Positions 11,906-22,247 of a DNA stretch of 64,000 nt are shown here, piece by piece. How positions within the stretch are numbered: the stretch's first letter is position 1; each line of letters opens with the position of its first letter. Position numbers and translations under genes: made by a program. The notes below the pieces were generated by a model. The model was not told the DNA's origin. It made no database searches and was given only the letters and a program-made list of their open reading frames with translations. This stretch comes from Liriodendron chinense (taxonomy: Eukaryota; Streptophyta; Magnoliopsida; Magnoliales; Magnoliaceae), in assembly GCA_003013855.2 (NCBI GenBank), contig PVNU02000127.1, forward strand, positions 1,116,001-1,180,000, written 5' to 3'.

Positions 11906-11912
11906 TCTTATA
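11906..11912 (-). promoter_or_regulatory. Probable TATA box of the chitinase gene
   Basis: TATAAGA on the minus strand, about 65 nt upstream of the ATG at 11841. This is a normal distance for a TATA box with a short leader. Confidence 0.45.
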
Positions 11913-12646
11913 GGAGAAGGATGGCAACCGTAAGATAGCGACTGCCTCACTTATGCTTCGTGGAAGAATGCGAGAACGCAAATTGTTCGTGGTTTGTGAA
12001 CCACTCAGAACCCACTTCCTTTTTTGTTTTTTGACGCGGGGTTGTTTCATTTGAGCATCGACAGTATCTTCATGTGGTAATCCAATTTTCCCCTACTTTT
12101 GTCCCATTTTTATATAGGCTTAAGAGTGTCTTTCTCCAGTGTCATTTTGCCTATGACTTATTACTGCTATTCTAACTTCTAATGCGTGTGATTTTGCTAT
12201 TAAAATGGAGTATAGAAACAAAAAAAGCATTAAAAATCATGAATGAGGTATGTCTCATGTGCAGAAGCTACCGTTTTATAATTGTCTGCCCATAAACAAG
12301 ACGAATATACCATCTATTCAGTTGATGGAGAAAGCCCAAAAAAATGTATATGTTAAAACTGAGATCACTATCGCTATCGCTAAACTTTATTCTCATGGTG
12401 AAAAATCCGTTATTGCATGTCCAAAGAGCCTGGCTGGAGCAATGAGACCAAAAGACATGATACAAAATGTGGAAATCCACATGATACGTTGCCGTGGAAA
12501 CAACACTATGAAGTTAATCATCAATGGTAACAAAACAAAAGAAGAATCAAGCGACCCAAAAGAAGCAACGTAGCATGCTTGCTTCTGCAAGCATAAGCTC
12601 GAACGTGTGAGGAGCAATCTCTATCCTAGTGAGGCCATGATACTCC
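11913..12646. other. Intergenic between two head-to-head chitinase copies
   Basis: Lies between the promoters of the chitinase on the minus strand and its decayed relative on the plus strand, so it may be a former shared upstream region. A 107-codon open frame at 12250-12573 has no recognisable domain. No repeat was seen. Confidence 0.4.
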
Positions 12647-12654
12647 TATAAAAG
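12647..12654 (+). promoter_or_regulatory. TATA box upstream of the chitinase relic
   Basis: TATAAAAG, a near-consensus plant TATA box, about 50 nt upstream of the ATG at 12701. It is preserved although the coding region behind it has decayed. Confidence 0.5.
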
Positions 12655-12700
12655 GCCCCTCCACCGGCCTCATAAATTTGAGAAGTCTCGTAGTTTGGGC

Positions 12701-12815
12701 ATGTCACTGTTTGTCTTGGTGTTTGTACTAGTCGAGACATCATGTGCTCGACGAATTGCCATCTACTCAAGCTGGGGGCAACGAGGGTACTTTAACTGAG
12801 ACGGCAATGGGTGCT
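12701..12815 (+). pseudogene. 5' relic of a second class III chitinase, opposite orientation to the first
   Basis: ATG at 12701 opens a hydrophobic signal-peptide-like start (MSLFVLVFVLVETSCA), followed by RIAIY, two extra residues and WGQ. This is the mature N-terminus of class III chitinases. Bases are then lost, and the match resumes in another frame as EGTLTET (about 12785-12805). After about 12815 no further chitinase sequence is visible. It lies about 0.86 kb from the larger copy and is inverted relative to it, which suggests an old inverted duplication with loss of the 3' part. Confidence 0.7.
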
Positions 12816-13810
12816 AAAATCTCGCCATTGAAATCTTTTAGCACTTATTACGCTATTTTTATTTGAATATGGGCCGTCTATTTGAACCTATTTTTTCTGG
12901 ACCGTTTATCAAAGGCCCAGGAACTTTCGGTCTTGAAATATTTTGAAGAAGCTCTTCCCAGCTGTCCATCTCACCGTGTCGACGGTTTGGCTTACCCAAT
13001 CATGCGCGTCAGCTAAGTGCAGGGTATCCGTATCTTGTAACTCGCAGCACACCGTAGGTGCCTGTGGACAGCTCAAGCTGCACTTGACTAGATGCATCCG
13101 AGCTCTCCGACCGTACACGTGGCATTTTCTCAAATCAGAATAGTGAAATCTACAGTTGATTGATTATAATCCAAAAATTACCACGGAAAGAGTCATCTAA
13201 CGGACGATCTAAACAAAAGGTAATAAACGGTTGAAATTTGACAGAAAAACCAAAAATCAGAGACCATGATTGTCTAGTCAATCAATCTGAAAATGAGTAC
13301 TTCCCACAGCGTGTTCCACTATTTCAACCGTTTGGATTTGAGATAAATGTCACGTGTACGGTAGGGGAGCCTCATCAGTATACTAGATGCAACCCATGGG
13401 ACTGAGCTTTGCTGAATAAATAAATCCGGATCTTATAAGATGGGCCTCGCCGTGGACAGGAGGTAAAAATGAATAAAATAAAGGGTCAGATTGAATTATT
13501 TCAACCCTTTGATCATTCAAAAGCTTTTATTTCATGGCCATGTCCATCTAATGCTAGATTTAAAGGATATAAGGTGCGCGCCACTAGCACGGGTACCACC
13601 ATGAGCTACGTTGATGACGAGGAGAAGTGGGGCCCATCTGATGTATTCACAACATCCAACCGTCCATCATATGCATTTCCTCACGTTACATCTTGGGCCC
13701 AAAACTCAGTCCAACCAGAAACTCAGGTGGGCCACAGCACAGGGGACAAGTTGAAAGGGTGGTCCACCCTCGACTTGCGTGGTGCTCATCATTCTACGTG
13801 TGCATAAGCC
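12816..13810. other. Intergenic, no gene recognised
   Basis: Includes sequences such as GTGGGCCACAG and CACGTGTACGG that may be old repeat debris. The 112-codon open frame at 13469-13807 has no recognisable domain and probably occurs by chance. Confidence 0.5.
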
Positions 13811-14282
13811 GGACGCGGATTGGCTAGTGACCACAACACCAGCCCCGAGGCTGGTGTCAAAGCTGTGTGGGCCCCACCATTATGTATGCGTTTTATCCAC
13901 GCTGTCCAGGTGGACCACACCACAGGAAAACAGTGTTAATTGAATGCCCACCATTAAAAACTTTCCAGGGCCCACCGTGATGTTTATTTGCCATCCAACC
14001 TGTTGATAAGGTCACACAGACCTGGATGAAGTGCAAACACAAATATCAGCTTGATCCAAAACTTCTGTGTCCTTCAAAAAGTTTTCAACGGTGAGAATTC
14101 AATTCCCACTGTTTCCTGTGGTGTGGTCCACCTGAGATTTGGATCTGTCTCATTTTTTGGCTCATGCCTAAAATGAGGTGGAAAAATGGATGGACAGAGT
14201 GGATAAAACAAATACATCATGGTGGGGCCCAAACATCTTTGACACCGCCCCGGGGCTGATGTTGGGGTCACTAGCCAATCCG
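13811..14282. mobile_element. GGGCCC-type palindromic MITE with 8-bp target duplication (hAT-like)
   Basis: Flanked by the 8-bp direct repeat CATAAGCC (13803-13810 and 14283-14290), a hAT-size target duplication. Inverted termini read GCGGATTGGCTAGTGACC (13815-13832) and its complement at 14266-14283. The interior is a long imperfect palindrome with the family core (AACAGTG...TTGAATGCCC, AAATATCAGCTTGATCC, CCACTGTTTCCTGTGG). This is the best-bounded copy of the family and is non-coding. Confidence 0.75.
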
Positions 14283-14305
14283 CATAAGCCAGGCCGTCCA
14301 GGAGA

Positions 14306-14815
14306 GCGGATTAGCTGTTACACGGGGAATAGCTTAGTGGGTGTTACCCTAACTGTGTGGGGCCATATTGATGTATATTTTAATATATCCACACTGTTCA
14401 TCTGTTTTTTCATATCATTTCAGGACAGGATCCAAATCTCAGGTGGACCATATCACTAGAAACAGTGATGAATGGCCATTAAAAGCTTTTTGTGAGCCAT
14501 AAAAGTTTTGGATCAAGCTGATATTTATATTTTACCTTCATCCAGACCTTATTAACATTGTCAACAGCTTGGATTGCAAATAAACATTACAAAACCTTAC
14601 GATGGACTCTTTCGAATTTTTAATGGTGGGGCATTCAATCACCACTGTTTCCAGTGGTATGGTTCACTGGAGATTTGGATCTGCATAATTCTTAGAACCT
14701 CATCTTAAAATGGGCTGGAGAAACGGATGGACGGCGTGGATATACAAAATATCATCCATGTGGGCCACACGGTAGGGGTAACAACCACTAAGCTGTTCGT
14801 TGGGGTAACACCTAA
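14306..14815. mobile_element. GGGCCC-type palindromic MITE, second subfamily
   Basis: Inverted ends: left GAATAGCTTAGTGGGTGTTACCC, right GGGGTAACAACCACTAAGCTG, around the same palindromic core (CAGGTGGACCATATCAC, AGTTTTGGATCAAGCTGAT, mirrored CCACTGTTTCCAGTGG). It starts only about 20 bp after the previous element. It is non-coding. Confidence 0.65.
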
Positions 14816-14829
14816 CTCACTCCCGCCGT

Positions 14830-15235
14830 CCAGACCCTGCGCTGCCTGCAACTCAGGTGGGTCCCTGTGAAAATCAAGCGTAACTTCTCTGTTTGTGGCC
14901 CCACCAGAAATCTAGAGACTCTGTGGGGCCCACCGTGATGACAACGTGACATCCATTCCGTTTATTAGATTCATTGGACGTGAGGCGGACCAAGAACTCA
15001 AGTGACCGACACCACAGGAGACAATGGAGATGGAAACGCTGACAATTGAAACGGTCACGTGGCCACCATGAATCTTTATATGCCATCCAACCTTTTCACG
15101 GTGAAATTCCCACCAAATGCATGAATGGACGGTTCGGATATAATACGCACATCACAGTGGAGCCCACAGAATTTGGTGACGTCAATACACCAGTGAGGTA
15201 GCTGGTGTTGGGTGCACCAGCCAATCCGCTTCCGG
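14830..15235. mobile_element. Diverged MITE-like copy
   Basis: Has GTGGGGCCCACCGTGATG, a centre around GCCATCCAACC, and mirrored CATCACAGTGGAGCCCAC, ending GGTGCACCAGCCAATCCGC like the terminus of the neighbouring subfamily. The halves are only loosely complementary, so boundaries are approximate. Confidence 0.45.
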
Positions 15236-15299
15236 GTTACACGGGCTCCGTGTAACAAGGTTACACTCAACTCGCGACGGCGGAGACCGAACGTGGACT

Positions 15300-15727
15300 G
15301 TGACCCTGTTGTCGGAAGTTGTGTGGGTCACAGAGATGACCGTGTCAAATCCAATCCGTCCATCAGTTTTTCAAGACCACAAGCCGAAAAAAAATCTAGA
15401 CATCAAGAAGATCCAAGACTCAGTTAGGCCACACCAAATCTAGAAATCCTGAAGCTGAATGTGATGTTTATATGAAATCCAAACCGTTCATAGCTTTATT
15501 ACCACTCAGATGAACGGTAGGGAAAAATATCATAATCATACATGGCCCCTACAAAATTTCCAATGGTGGGCGTTCATTCCCCTCTGTTTCGTGTGATATG
15601 GCCCTCCTGAGTCTTGAACCTGACTATTTTTAGAATCCTATCCTATTGTCGTCTTGAAAAACTGATGGACGGATTGGATTTGTCACGGGAATCTCTGTAG
15701 GCCCATACAGCTTCCGACAGCAGGGGC
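15300..15727. mobile_element. Inverted-repeat MITE, third subfamily
   Basis: The left arm contains CTGTTGTCGGAAG, ATCCAATCCGTCCATCAG and TTTTTCAAGAC. The right arm contains the complements (CTTGAAAAACTGATGGACGG, CTTCCGACAGCAG). The interior keeps core phrases such as TCCAATGGTGGGCGTTCATT. It is non-coding. Confidence 0.6.
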
Positions 15728-16327
15728 CAAAGGAATATCTCGCAACCGCAACCACCGCCATAGGCTTACGGTAGTACCGGCACCGCTTGAGTGCACCTGA
15801 AAGGGTAAACTCCCGATGCATGTTCTGTCGATGTGTGCTTACACAAGCAACCGACGCATGTGTTCGAAGTCATCGGGGCCGATGTACAAGATCCAAGCCG
15901 CTCGTCATTTGGGTCTGACCCTGTAGATTCTGTGAGCTAAAGATCAGGCCCGTCCTATAATCACATGGGCACCATTCACACAAAAGAATGGACGATTAAG
16001 AGGTACCGATCCTGGGTTCTCATTCAACCTCCCAGTGAAGCCAACCGGATGAACAGAACAAACTACCGTTGGATCAGGGAATCCACAAGGTGGCAATGAA
16101 CGGTTCGGATCTCGCAATGAACGCACGTGCAGGGGCGAGTACACTAGAAATTGCAGTCGCGCGAGTGCGAATCTCACTCCTAGTCTCCTCTCTTTCCTTT
16201 CGTCCCTCCGTTGGGTCTTTTTCCTCCCTATCTGATCGAGAAAAGAAGAACGAGTAAAAATTAAAGAAGAAAAGAGAAAAGAAAAGGAAAGAGGTACAAA
16301 CCCTAATTCCTCTTCTCAGACCGGTTC
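15728..16327 (+). promoter_or_regulatory. Upstream region and leader of the FLOE-type gene, with telo-box
   Basis: A pyrimidine-rich tract (about 16165-16230) is followed by an A/G-rich leader and a telo-box AAACCCTAA (16298-16306) about 20 nt before the ATG. Telo-boxes and pyrimidine tracts are common near the transcription start of broadly expressed plant genes. No TATA box stood out. Confidence 0.45.
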
Positions 16328-16458
16328 ATGGCTTCCGGGTCGTCCGGTCGAGCCACCCCCGGTGCGAATGGTTCCGATTTCGATTCAGACGTCGATCTCA
16401 GCCAGCGTCCCGAATCCCGAAAGGTATTCTCCGTTCTCTCTTTCTCCATTGAATCGTT

Positions 16459-16501
<43 letters not shown>

Positions 16502-19500
16502 CTTCCGTACATTTCGGGTACGGAGCAGTGACGCTTTCCCTGTGTGGGGCCCACGTGCCATAAACGATCGCCGTTGACCGTTGGATAGGAGGAGCCTGGC
16601 GTGGATTGCTCGTAGCCCCATAATCACCCAGATCTGATGGTTGGAGCCATCTGATTAAAAGGGCCTCCGAAATGGACGGATGGATCCATCCATCCGACTG
16701 GAGTTATTTTGAGGAGAGCTTTAGCTGGATCAATTCTCTCTTGTTGCAGCGCATAGCTCACTGATGCACATGATTCGGTAATTGTGGGGCCCACTGTTAT
16801 TTGATGCACCCGACAACAGATGGCGGGCTCGAAAAATTACAAGATTGGATTAATCTAAACCCCTCAGATTGGTGCCTGCAAATAGACGGTTGGGAAGAAG
16901 ATGCGGCAAATATCCAATTGAGAGAAAGCCAATGGTTGAAGTGTTTAGATCTTCTGCTGGGCCCTTTTGGGCCTGTTTGGATGACAACCAAAAACTATTT
17001 CGATTCATTTCTGCCCGACAGGCGCAACAGATGTGCCATCTTCTATCCAGAAAATTCAACCTGCCATTCATGTTTCTTCCACCACTGGATGGATTTTTCA
17101 GTGAAGGCGTATGGTTATGTGAAAGTGCACCTAATGGACGGTTTGGATCCCGCACGTGGGACACATTGGCATGCCTGCAGGTCGGCAGTAAAACACCACC
17201 TCCCCGAATCATTTTTTTGCGGGAAAGAGCTGCTATTTTCCAAATGGAAGTCATGAAAAAAAAAAGAAAAAAGGGTGTCATCCAAACAAGCCATTAAATG
17301 ATATTGATATTTTCGTTCAGCTTATCCAAATCACAGGCTTTACCGATAGCTTCTTTTTCCCACTCACTAATCTCTACCCATATAACATGCCATTAAAGAA
17401 TTGTGCTCAATCATCTTGTATTCGATTTTGAATATGGCTGTTGTATTGATATGTGAATTTCCATCGAATATCTTGTGTTATTTCTTTAATAATTGAAGTT
17501 TTTCAGACTCCCTCAATTTGCTTGTTCTTTGGGAATGACTAATTTATGGGGTCTTCTGTTGTTGATTGGGCAGGATTTTTGGGAGGTGAAAATGGGAAGA
17601 TCATTGCCAAGTGTCTACAGTCCACAGGAGGAATCTGTCAATGGTGACCTATTGTACACCATTGAAAAGACCATGAAGAAATATGCTGACAATCTACTCC
17701 GGTTCCTCGAGGGAATTAGTGGACGCCTGTCGCAGTTGGAATTACATTGCTACAGTCTCGAACAGTCAATAGGAGAACTCCGATCTGATTTAGCCCGTGA
17801 TCGTAGCGAAGTAGATATGAAGCTTAGGTCTCTCGAGAATCATTTGCAAGAAGTGAGTTTAGATCAGATGTTACATATATCTTACTGTTTCTGTTACTTA
17901 GATCTATTCTCGCCTTATAATATACGACAAAAGGTTGAAAAAAATCCCTTCTCCGTCTCTGTTAATTGGAACATTACCCATAGAGTTAGTGTTTGATCAC
18001 TTTTGACATCGCTACAGGTTTCAACACTTGTTACAGATCAGAATGCATCTTATAAGTGTGCATTTCTGTTAATGGATGCCATATGAACCTGGAGATTTAC
18101 AAATCCTGCATGCCAGTCTATCTACAGGCCCAACAACACTGAGACACATGCTAATGGGCCACATGTGCCACATCCAAGCTGTAAATCAGGTGGGCCCGGC
18201 TGATGAGACGCCCTGGCCTTAAAGCAAGGTTGATTCAATCATCAGCCACACATGTACAAAAAGAATGGGCAAGCTGAAAGAACTCCCCAACTGCCCAAAT
18301 TCTTCGTCATGTGGCCCCCCTGATGATTGGTATGGGTTGATATTTGGACCCCAGTGCATTGATACATCTGATGCATAAAAACTGTTAGCTGCATTGGTGT
18401 GCTTTGCTGCATGTATGTGGATATTCAGAGGCTGGATTGCGGTATTAGGAGCAGCGTGAACTGATCCAAAGTTTGATTAGTAGTTTCCATATACCAACTT
18501 ATATGCTGCTCAGTATCTCAAAGGGCGAGTTCTCTAATTAGTGGGCCTCCAATGTCGATTTCCTTAAGGGATGTAATTTTCTTTTTCTTGTTCTCTAGTC
18601 AGCCCGCCATCTCAGCGGTCCGCCTTTCTCTTTGTTTCTTTTCTTCTTTTAATAAATTTCAGTTATCTTTCAAAAAAAAAAAAAAAACTTATGTGCTGCT
18701 CAGGAAGTGGGTTCTTAGTTTGCTACCAGCGACGGGGCCTGCGCCAATTTCCTAGGGTGAATTTGGTTGCACCAAATATCATGAAACAAGCTACTTTTAT
18801 GTTTGCTACAGGTCCACAGGTCCATACAAGTCCTAAGAGACAAGCAAGACCTTGCCAAAACCCAGAAGGAACTGGCCAAGCTGCAACTCATGCAAAAGGA
18901 ATCTACTGTTATGAGCCGTTCACACCACAGTGACGAGGGAATTGCACCATCCGCCTTTGAGCCAGAAACACATGACAATACACTGAACCAGCAGCTGGCT
19001 CTCGCATTGCCATGTCAAACTAACGTACCAAACTCGCTTCCAGCTAGAGCTGCTGAACAGCAGTATCAACCTCACAAGGAACTACCCTTTCAGCAGCCAA
19101 TACCTCACTCTCTACCTGCGCAGCAGATAATTCATGCTCAGAGCCAGCCAAACATCTACCACACTTCACAGAACCAATTGCCAGTTCAGACACCACAGGC
19201 CCAACAGCACCACCATCCCAATCAGCATCTCCAAGCTGGGTTCCAACATGTTCATCAGAGGCCCCAAATCCAGGACCCGCCCAGGCAGGCACCACAGCAG
19301 CAACCTCAGCCTCATGTAAATCAGAACCCAATACACCCTTTTCTCCCATATCAGCAGCAGTGGCCACAGCAGTCTCCTCAGCAATTTCCACGACAAGCTC
19401 AACCACAACAGCCATCTCCACAAGTTTCTCGATCCCAAACACCACCAATATACCCACCCTACCCAGCTCAACCTCCCAACCCATTGCCTGAAACATTTCC

Positions 19501-20044
19501 GGGCAGCATGCAGGTGCAAGTTCCACTCTCTGGAGTTTCTCAATCTGATGTAAACCGCCCAAAAGCTGCCTCTTACAGTTATGGAGATCCTGGCAGAACA
19601 GTTCCACAACAGCCACCCCAACACCATAACATACAGCATCAGCAGCTGCAGCCTCAGATAAACCAGAGCACTTACAGAGCACAACTCAGCGACAGTGGCT
19701 ACCCAAGTGCTGCGGCCACTTCCCAACAGCCTACCGTACATGGATATATGTTGTATGGCACTGACGGAAGCAGGCAGCCCCATCCTCAGCACTTCCAGCA
19801 AAGCAGCTATCCTCCTGCCCATGTCTCTGCTGTCCAGAATCTGCAACCACCTCCCAGCAATCTTGCCACCCGCCATCCAAACCCACAGATAATGCTCAAC
19901 CATCCATACAGGGAGCTTATTGAGAAAGCTGCAAGCATGGGGTACTCAAGGGATCAGGCTGCGAATGTGATCCACAGGATGGTGGAGAGTGGGCAGCCTG
20001 TTGATTTCAATTCCCTGCTCGACAGGTTGAACGGACGGTTCTAA
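16328..20044 (+). CDS. FLOE: FLOE-family (DUF1421) protein, predicted condensate-forming hydration sensor
   Basis: Three exons with GT-AG borders: 16328-16423, 17574-17852 and 18812-20044, all joined in phase 0, giving 535 residues. Residues 1-32 are Asp/Ser-rich (SDFDSDVDLS). Residues 33-125 plus the start of exon 3 form the folded, coiled-coil-like part (DLLYTIEKTMKKYADNLLRF, VHRSIQVLRDKQDLAKTQ). A long Gln/Pro/Ser/His-rich, prion-like stretch follows (about 190-480). The C-terminal DUF1421/UBA-like end is PYRELIEKAASMGYSRDQAA through LLDRLNGRF. This order (DS, nucleation, QPS, DUF1421) is that of Arabidopsis FLOE1-3. FLOE1 phase-separates with water content and tunes seed germination; a similar role here is inference. 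The DS part looks short, so FLOE2/3-like is possible. Intron 1 holds a CT microsatellite and a MITE. Confidence 0.9.
16461..16499. repeat. CT microsatellite in intron 1 of the FLOE-type gene
   Basis: About 19 CT units, starting 38 nt after the 5' splice site. Confidence 0.9.
16969..17292. mobile_element. hAT-type MITE in intron 1 of the FLOE-type gene
   Basis: Inverted ends GGGCCTGTTTGGATGACA and TGTCATCCAAACAAGCC, the common plant hAT MITE terminus. It is non-coding; the open frames that cross it (16801-17256, 16869-17297) have no domain. Confidence 0.65.
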
Positions 20045-20408
20045 ATCCTCTACCATGGTAGATTGTGTGTTTTTCTGTACCTATCTCGTGTTTTAAATAA
20101 CCATTTCCAAGGATAGATTTTCTTAGTATCATGGTATATCTTTTTTTTTATTGTAAGGTAATGGTATATTTATATATAAATAAGTATATAAGAATATTGT
20201 AAATTTTTGGGCCCCACTTAAATAGAATCTAACTCTATTTATGCACTTCAATTACTCCTTTGCTTTGTCTCCGCATCAGTGCCATTTCATCTGTTTTGTT
20301 GTTTTAACAGTTTTGTTTCCATGGATAGAAAGTACAAACCCATATCATGCTACTATGATTTAGTCATAGCAGATTGAACAACAGAAAGAAGGAAACAGAA
20401 GCATCCTG

Positions 20409-20520
20409 TCCCATCAGAAGGAAAGAAATGGAAGTAGCAGACCCTAAGTACGTTTCCTACACCGTCCCATCAGAAGAAGGAAAGAAATGGAAGTAGCAGA
20501 CCCTAAGTTTTTCCTACACA
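20409..20520. repeat. Two-copy 56-bp tandem duplication
   Basis: Copies start at 20409 and 20465. Both contain TCCCATCAGAAG, GAAAGAAATGGAAGTAGCAG and ACCCTAAGT, with a 3-bp insertion and a few substitutions between them. Confidence 0.8.
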
Positions 20521-20604
20521 CCGCATGGGACTTTTTAACATGAGCCCAGTATTCCAAGTTGTTGCCAGTAATGTAAGCACCCAGCCACCCACGGTTCTTG
20601 AAAA

Positions 20605-20880
20605 AGTTGTTCTTCATCATCATCTAAGCCTAATCCCAACTAGTTGAGGCCAGCTGCACGAATCCAATCCTGCCTTGCTGCTGTATTGTGGATTCTGCCA
20701 CTCTGCTGTATTCAGGACCCTATCCTCGGTTAAATCATGGGTCATTAAATATTTCTTACTTCAGCCATGTCCTTTTTGGCCTTCCCATTGTCCTCGTAGA
20801 GCTTTCAACTTGAACCAACTCACTTCTAGCTGATGCAGTTCTTGCTCCTAGATCCTAGTGATCTATTCTTGAAAAAATAT
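20605..20880 (+). repeat. Dispersed plant retroelement-derived repeat (LINE/SINE tail type)
   Basis: Text such as TAAGCCTAATCCCAACTAGT and GCTTTCAACTTGAACCAACT matches, from memory, a sequence widely dispersed in plant genomes near retrotransposon 3' ends. It is non-coding and its family is uncertain. Confidence 0.4.
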
Positions 20881-22247
20881 AGTAAAAAAAAAAAAAACTG
20901 AAATTGAGACTAACTAGAATGATGTACAATTGCTTCCATCAATTCAATCATAGTTTACAATTGTAGCTTACACACCCATTCATTGGAGATCACTTCCAAA
21001 TAATGAAAGGGCAAGAATCAATGAATAGGTGAAGATGGAGGTCATGGTTTCTCCATTCCTCATAAGGTGCCGGGTTGGAATCCAGTTCTAAGGGTTCTTG
21101 TGGTCCCAAAGGATCCGGCTACTACAAGAGAACCAGGAACAGAGTTCTCTCTCCTTTTTCACCTGTTTGGTCTTAAGAATGTTGGTTTTAAAAATGAATT
21201 AATTGCCATCTCCAACCCTTGCTTCCAAACCGAAGAGTGGACAACGGTCAGTTTTGTCAATGTAGTCTGGAGCGCTCCATTGACATGTCTTGGAGAGTGC
21301 ATGACCTTTTGTACAGACAACAGGCTAATGCGTTGAGCATCACCATGATTTGCGCAGCCTTGCCCATGGGACACCAGGTGAACTCCATCTTGAATTCCCA
21401 TGTCCCAAAGTTCAATCTGATCAAATGATCCTAACCATTGAATTAAAAACCTGCAAATGGACAGGTAAATACACTCTTATGACTAATTAGGGTGATTGGG
21501 GTACAGCAGTTTTAGAGCCCACGAGGCATGTGTGGAAGAGAATCTCATCTTTTGAGTGTATCTAAAAGTACAGAGTAGCATGCATCAGAATGAGGATAGG
21601 AGAGTAGTGCAGATGGGAGCACAAGTCAGCCCCTCCCAACGAGAACAGGAGGATAACTGGTCTGATCCATTTTCTTTCGATTCTAATTTCCAGTGGCATT
21701 GTGTCTGCGGACAGACGAATTCCCATTTCTACCATTTGCATTGCCCAGGTTGTACCACCAAATAACAGCTTCTGCAACATGCACGTGGACCCAAACAGGG
21801 CCCAACTCTACTTACGAAAAATTGCAACTCTGCAATCAATACCATATGCAAGTTTCATCAAACCCATAGGATTTGGTATAAAAATGCAACACAGAACATT
21901 CAACTTTTTATATGATAGTTTTACAGAAGAAAATATAAAAAAGACAAATAAAAAAATAAAAAAATAAAAACAAAATTTGTTATGTAAATAACCATAAATA
22001 AATCATAATGTTACATTTTACGTGTCAAGAATATCGGGATTCGGACCTTACCACTGTCCACATGCCCACTGTATCCATTAAACTGCCTCTTAAGAAAGAT
22101 ATGAGTGATTTTGACAGCTCTTGTGCTTACTTGTAAATGGGTCTGCTGCATATTGAGCATTGACCCATATTTCTCATGATACATGTACCTATGGTAACAT
22201 GAATTTTAGCAGTTAAATGCATCGCAGATTCGGGACCCCAACAAAAT

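Larger units (their letters stand above)
20045..22247. other. Convergent intergenic region: FLOE-type and poly(A) polymerase 3' ends
   Basis: AT-rich 3' UTR sequence follows the FLOE stop (to about 20200). The rest holds a 56-bp tandem duplication (20409-20520) and a dispersed plant repeat (20605-20880). The 3' UTR of the minus-strand gene should end before about 21600. No other gene was recognised. Confidence 0.5.

Noticed and set aside
12250..12573. 107-codon frame upstream of the chitinase relic
   Set aside because: No domain, no splice or promoter context; probably chance.
16801..17297. Frames of 142-151 codons in FLOE intron 1
   Set aside because: They cross a hAT-type MITE, have no family resemblance, and the intron borders on both sides are well supported.
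19044..19903. Long minus-strand frames (212 and 245 codons) opposite FLOE exon 3
   Set aside because: They mirror the Q/P-rich repeats of the real exon; low-complexity L/V/A/W-rich text without a domain.
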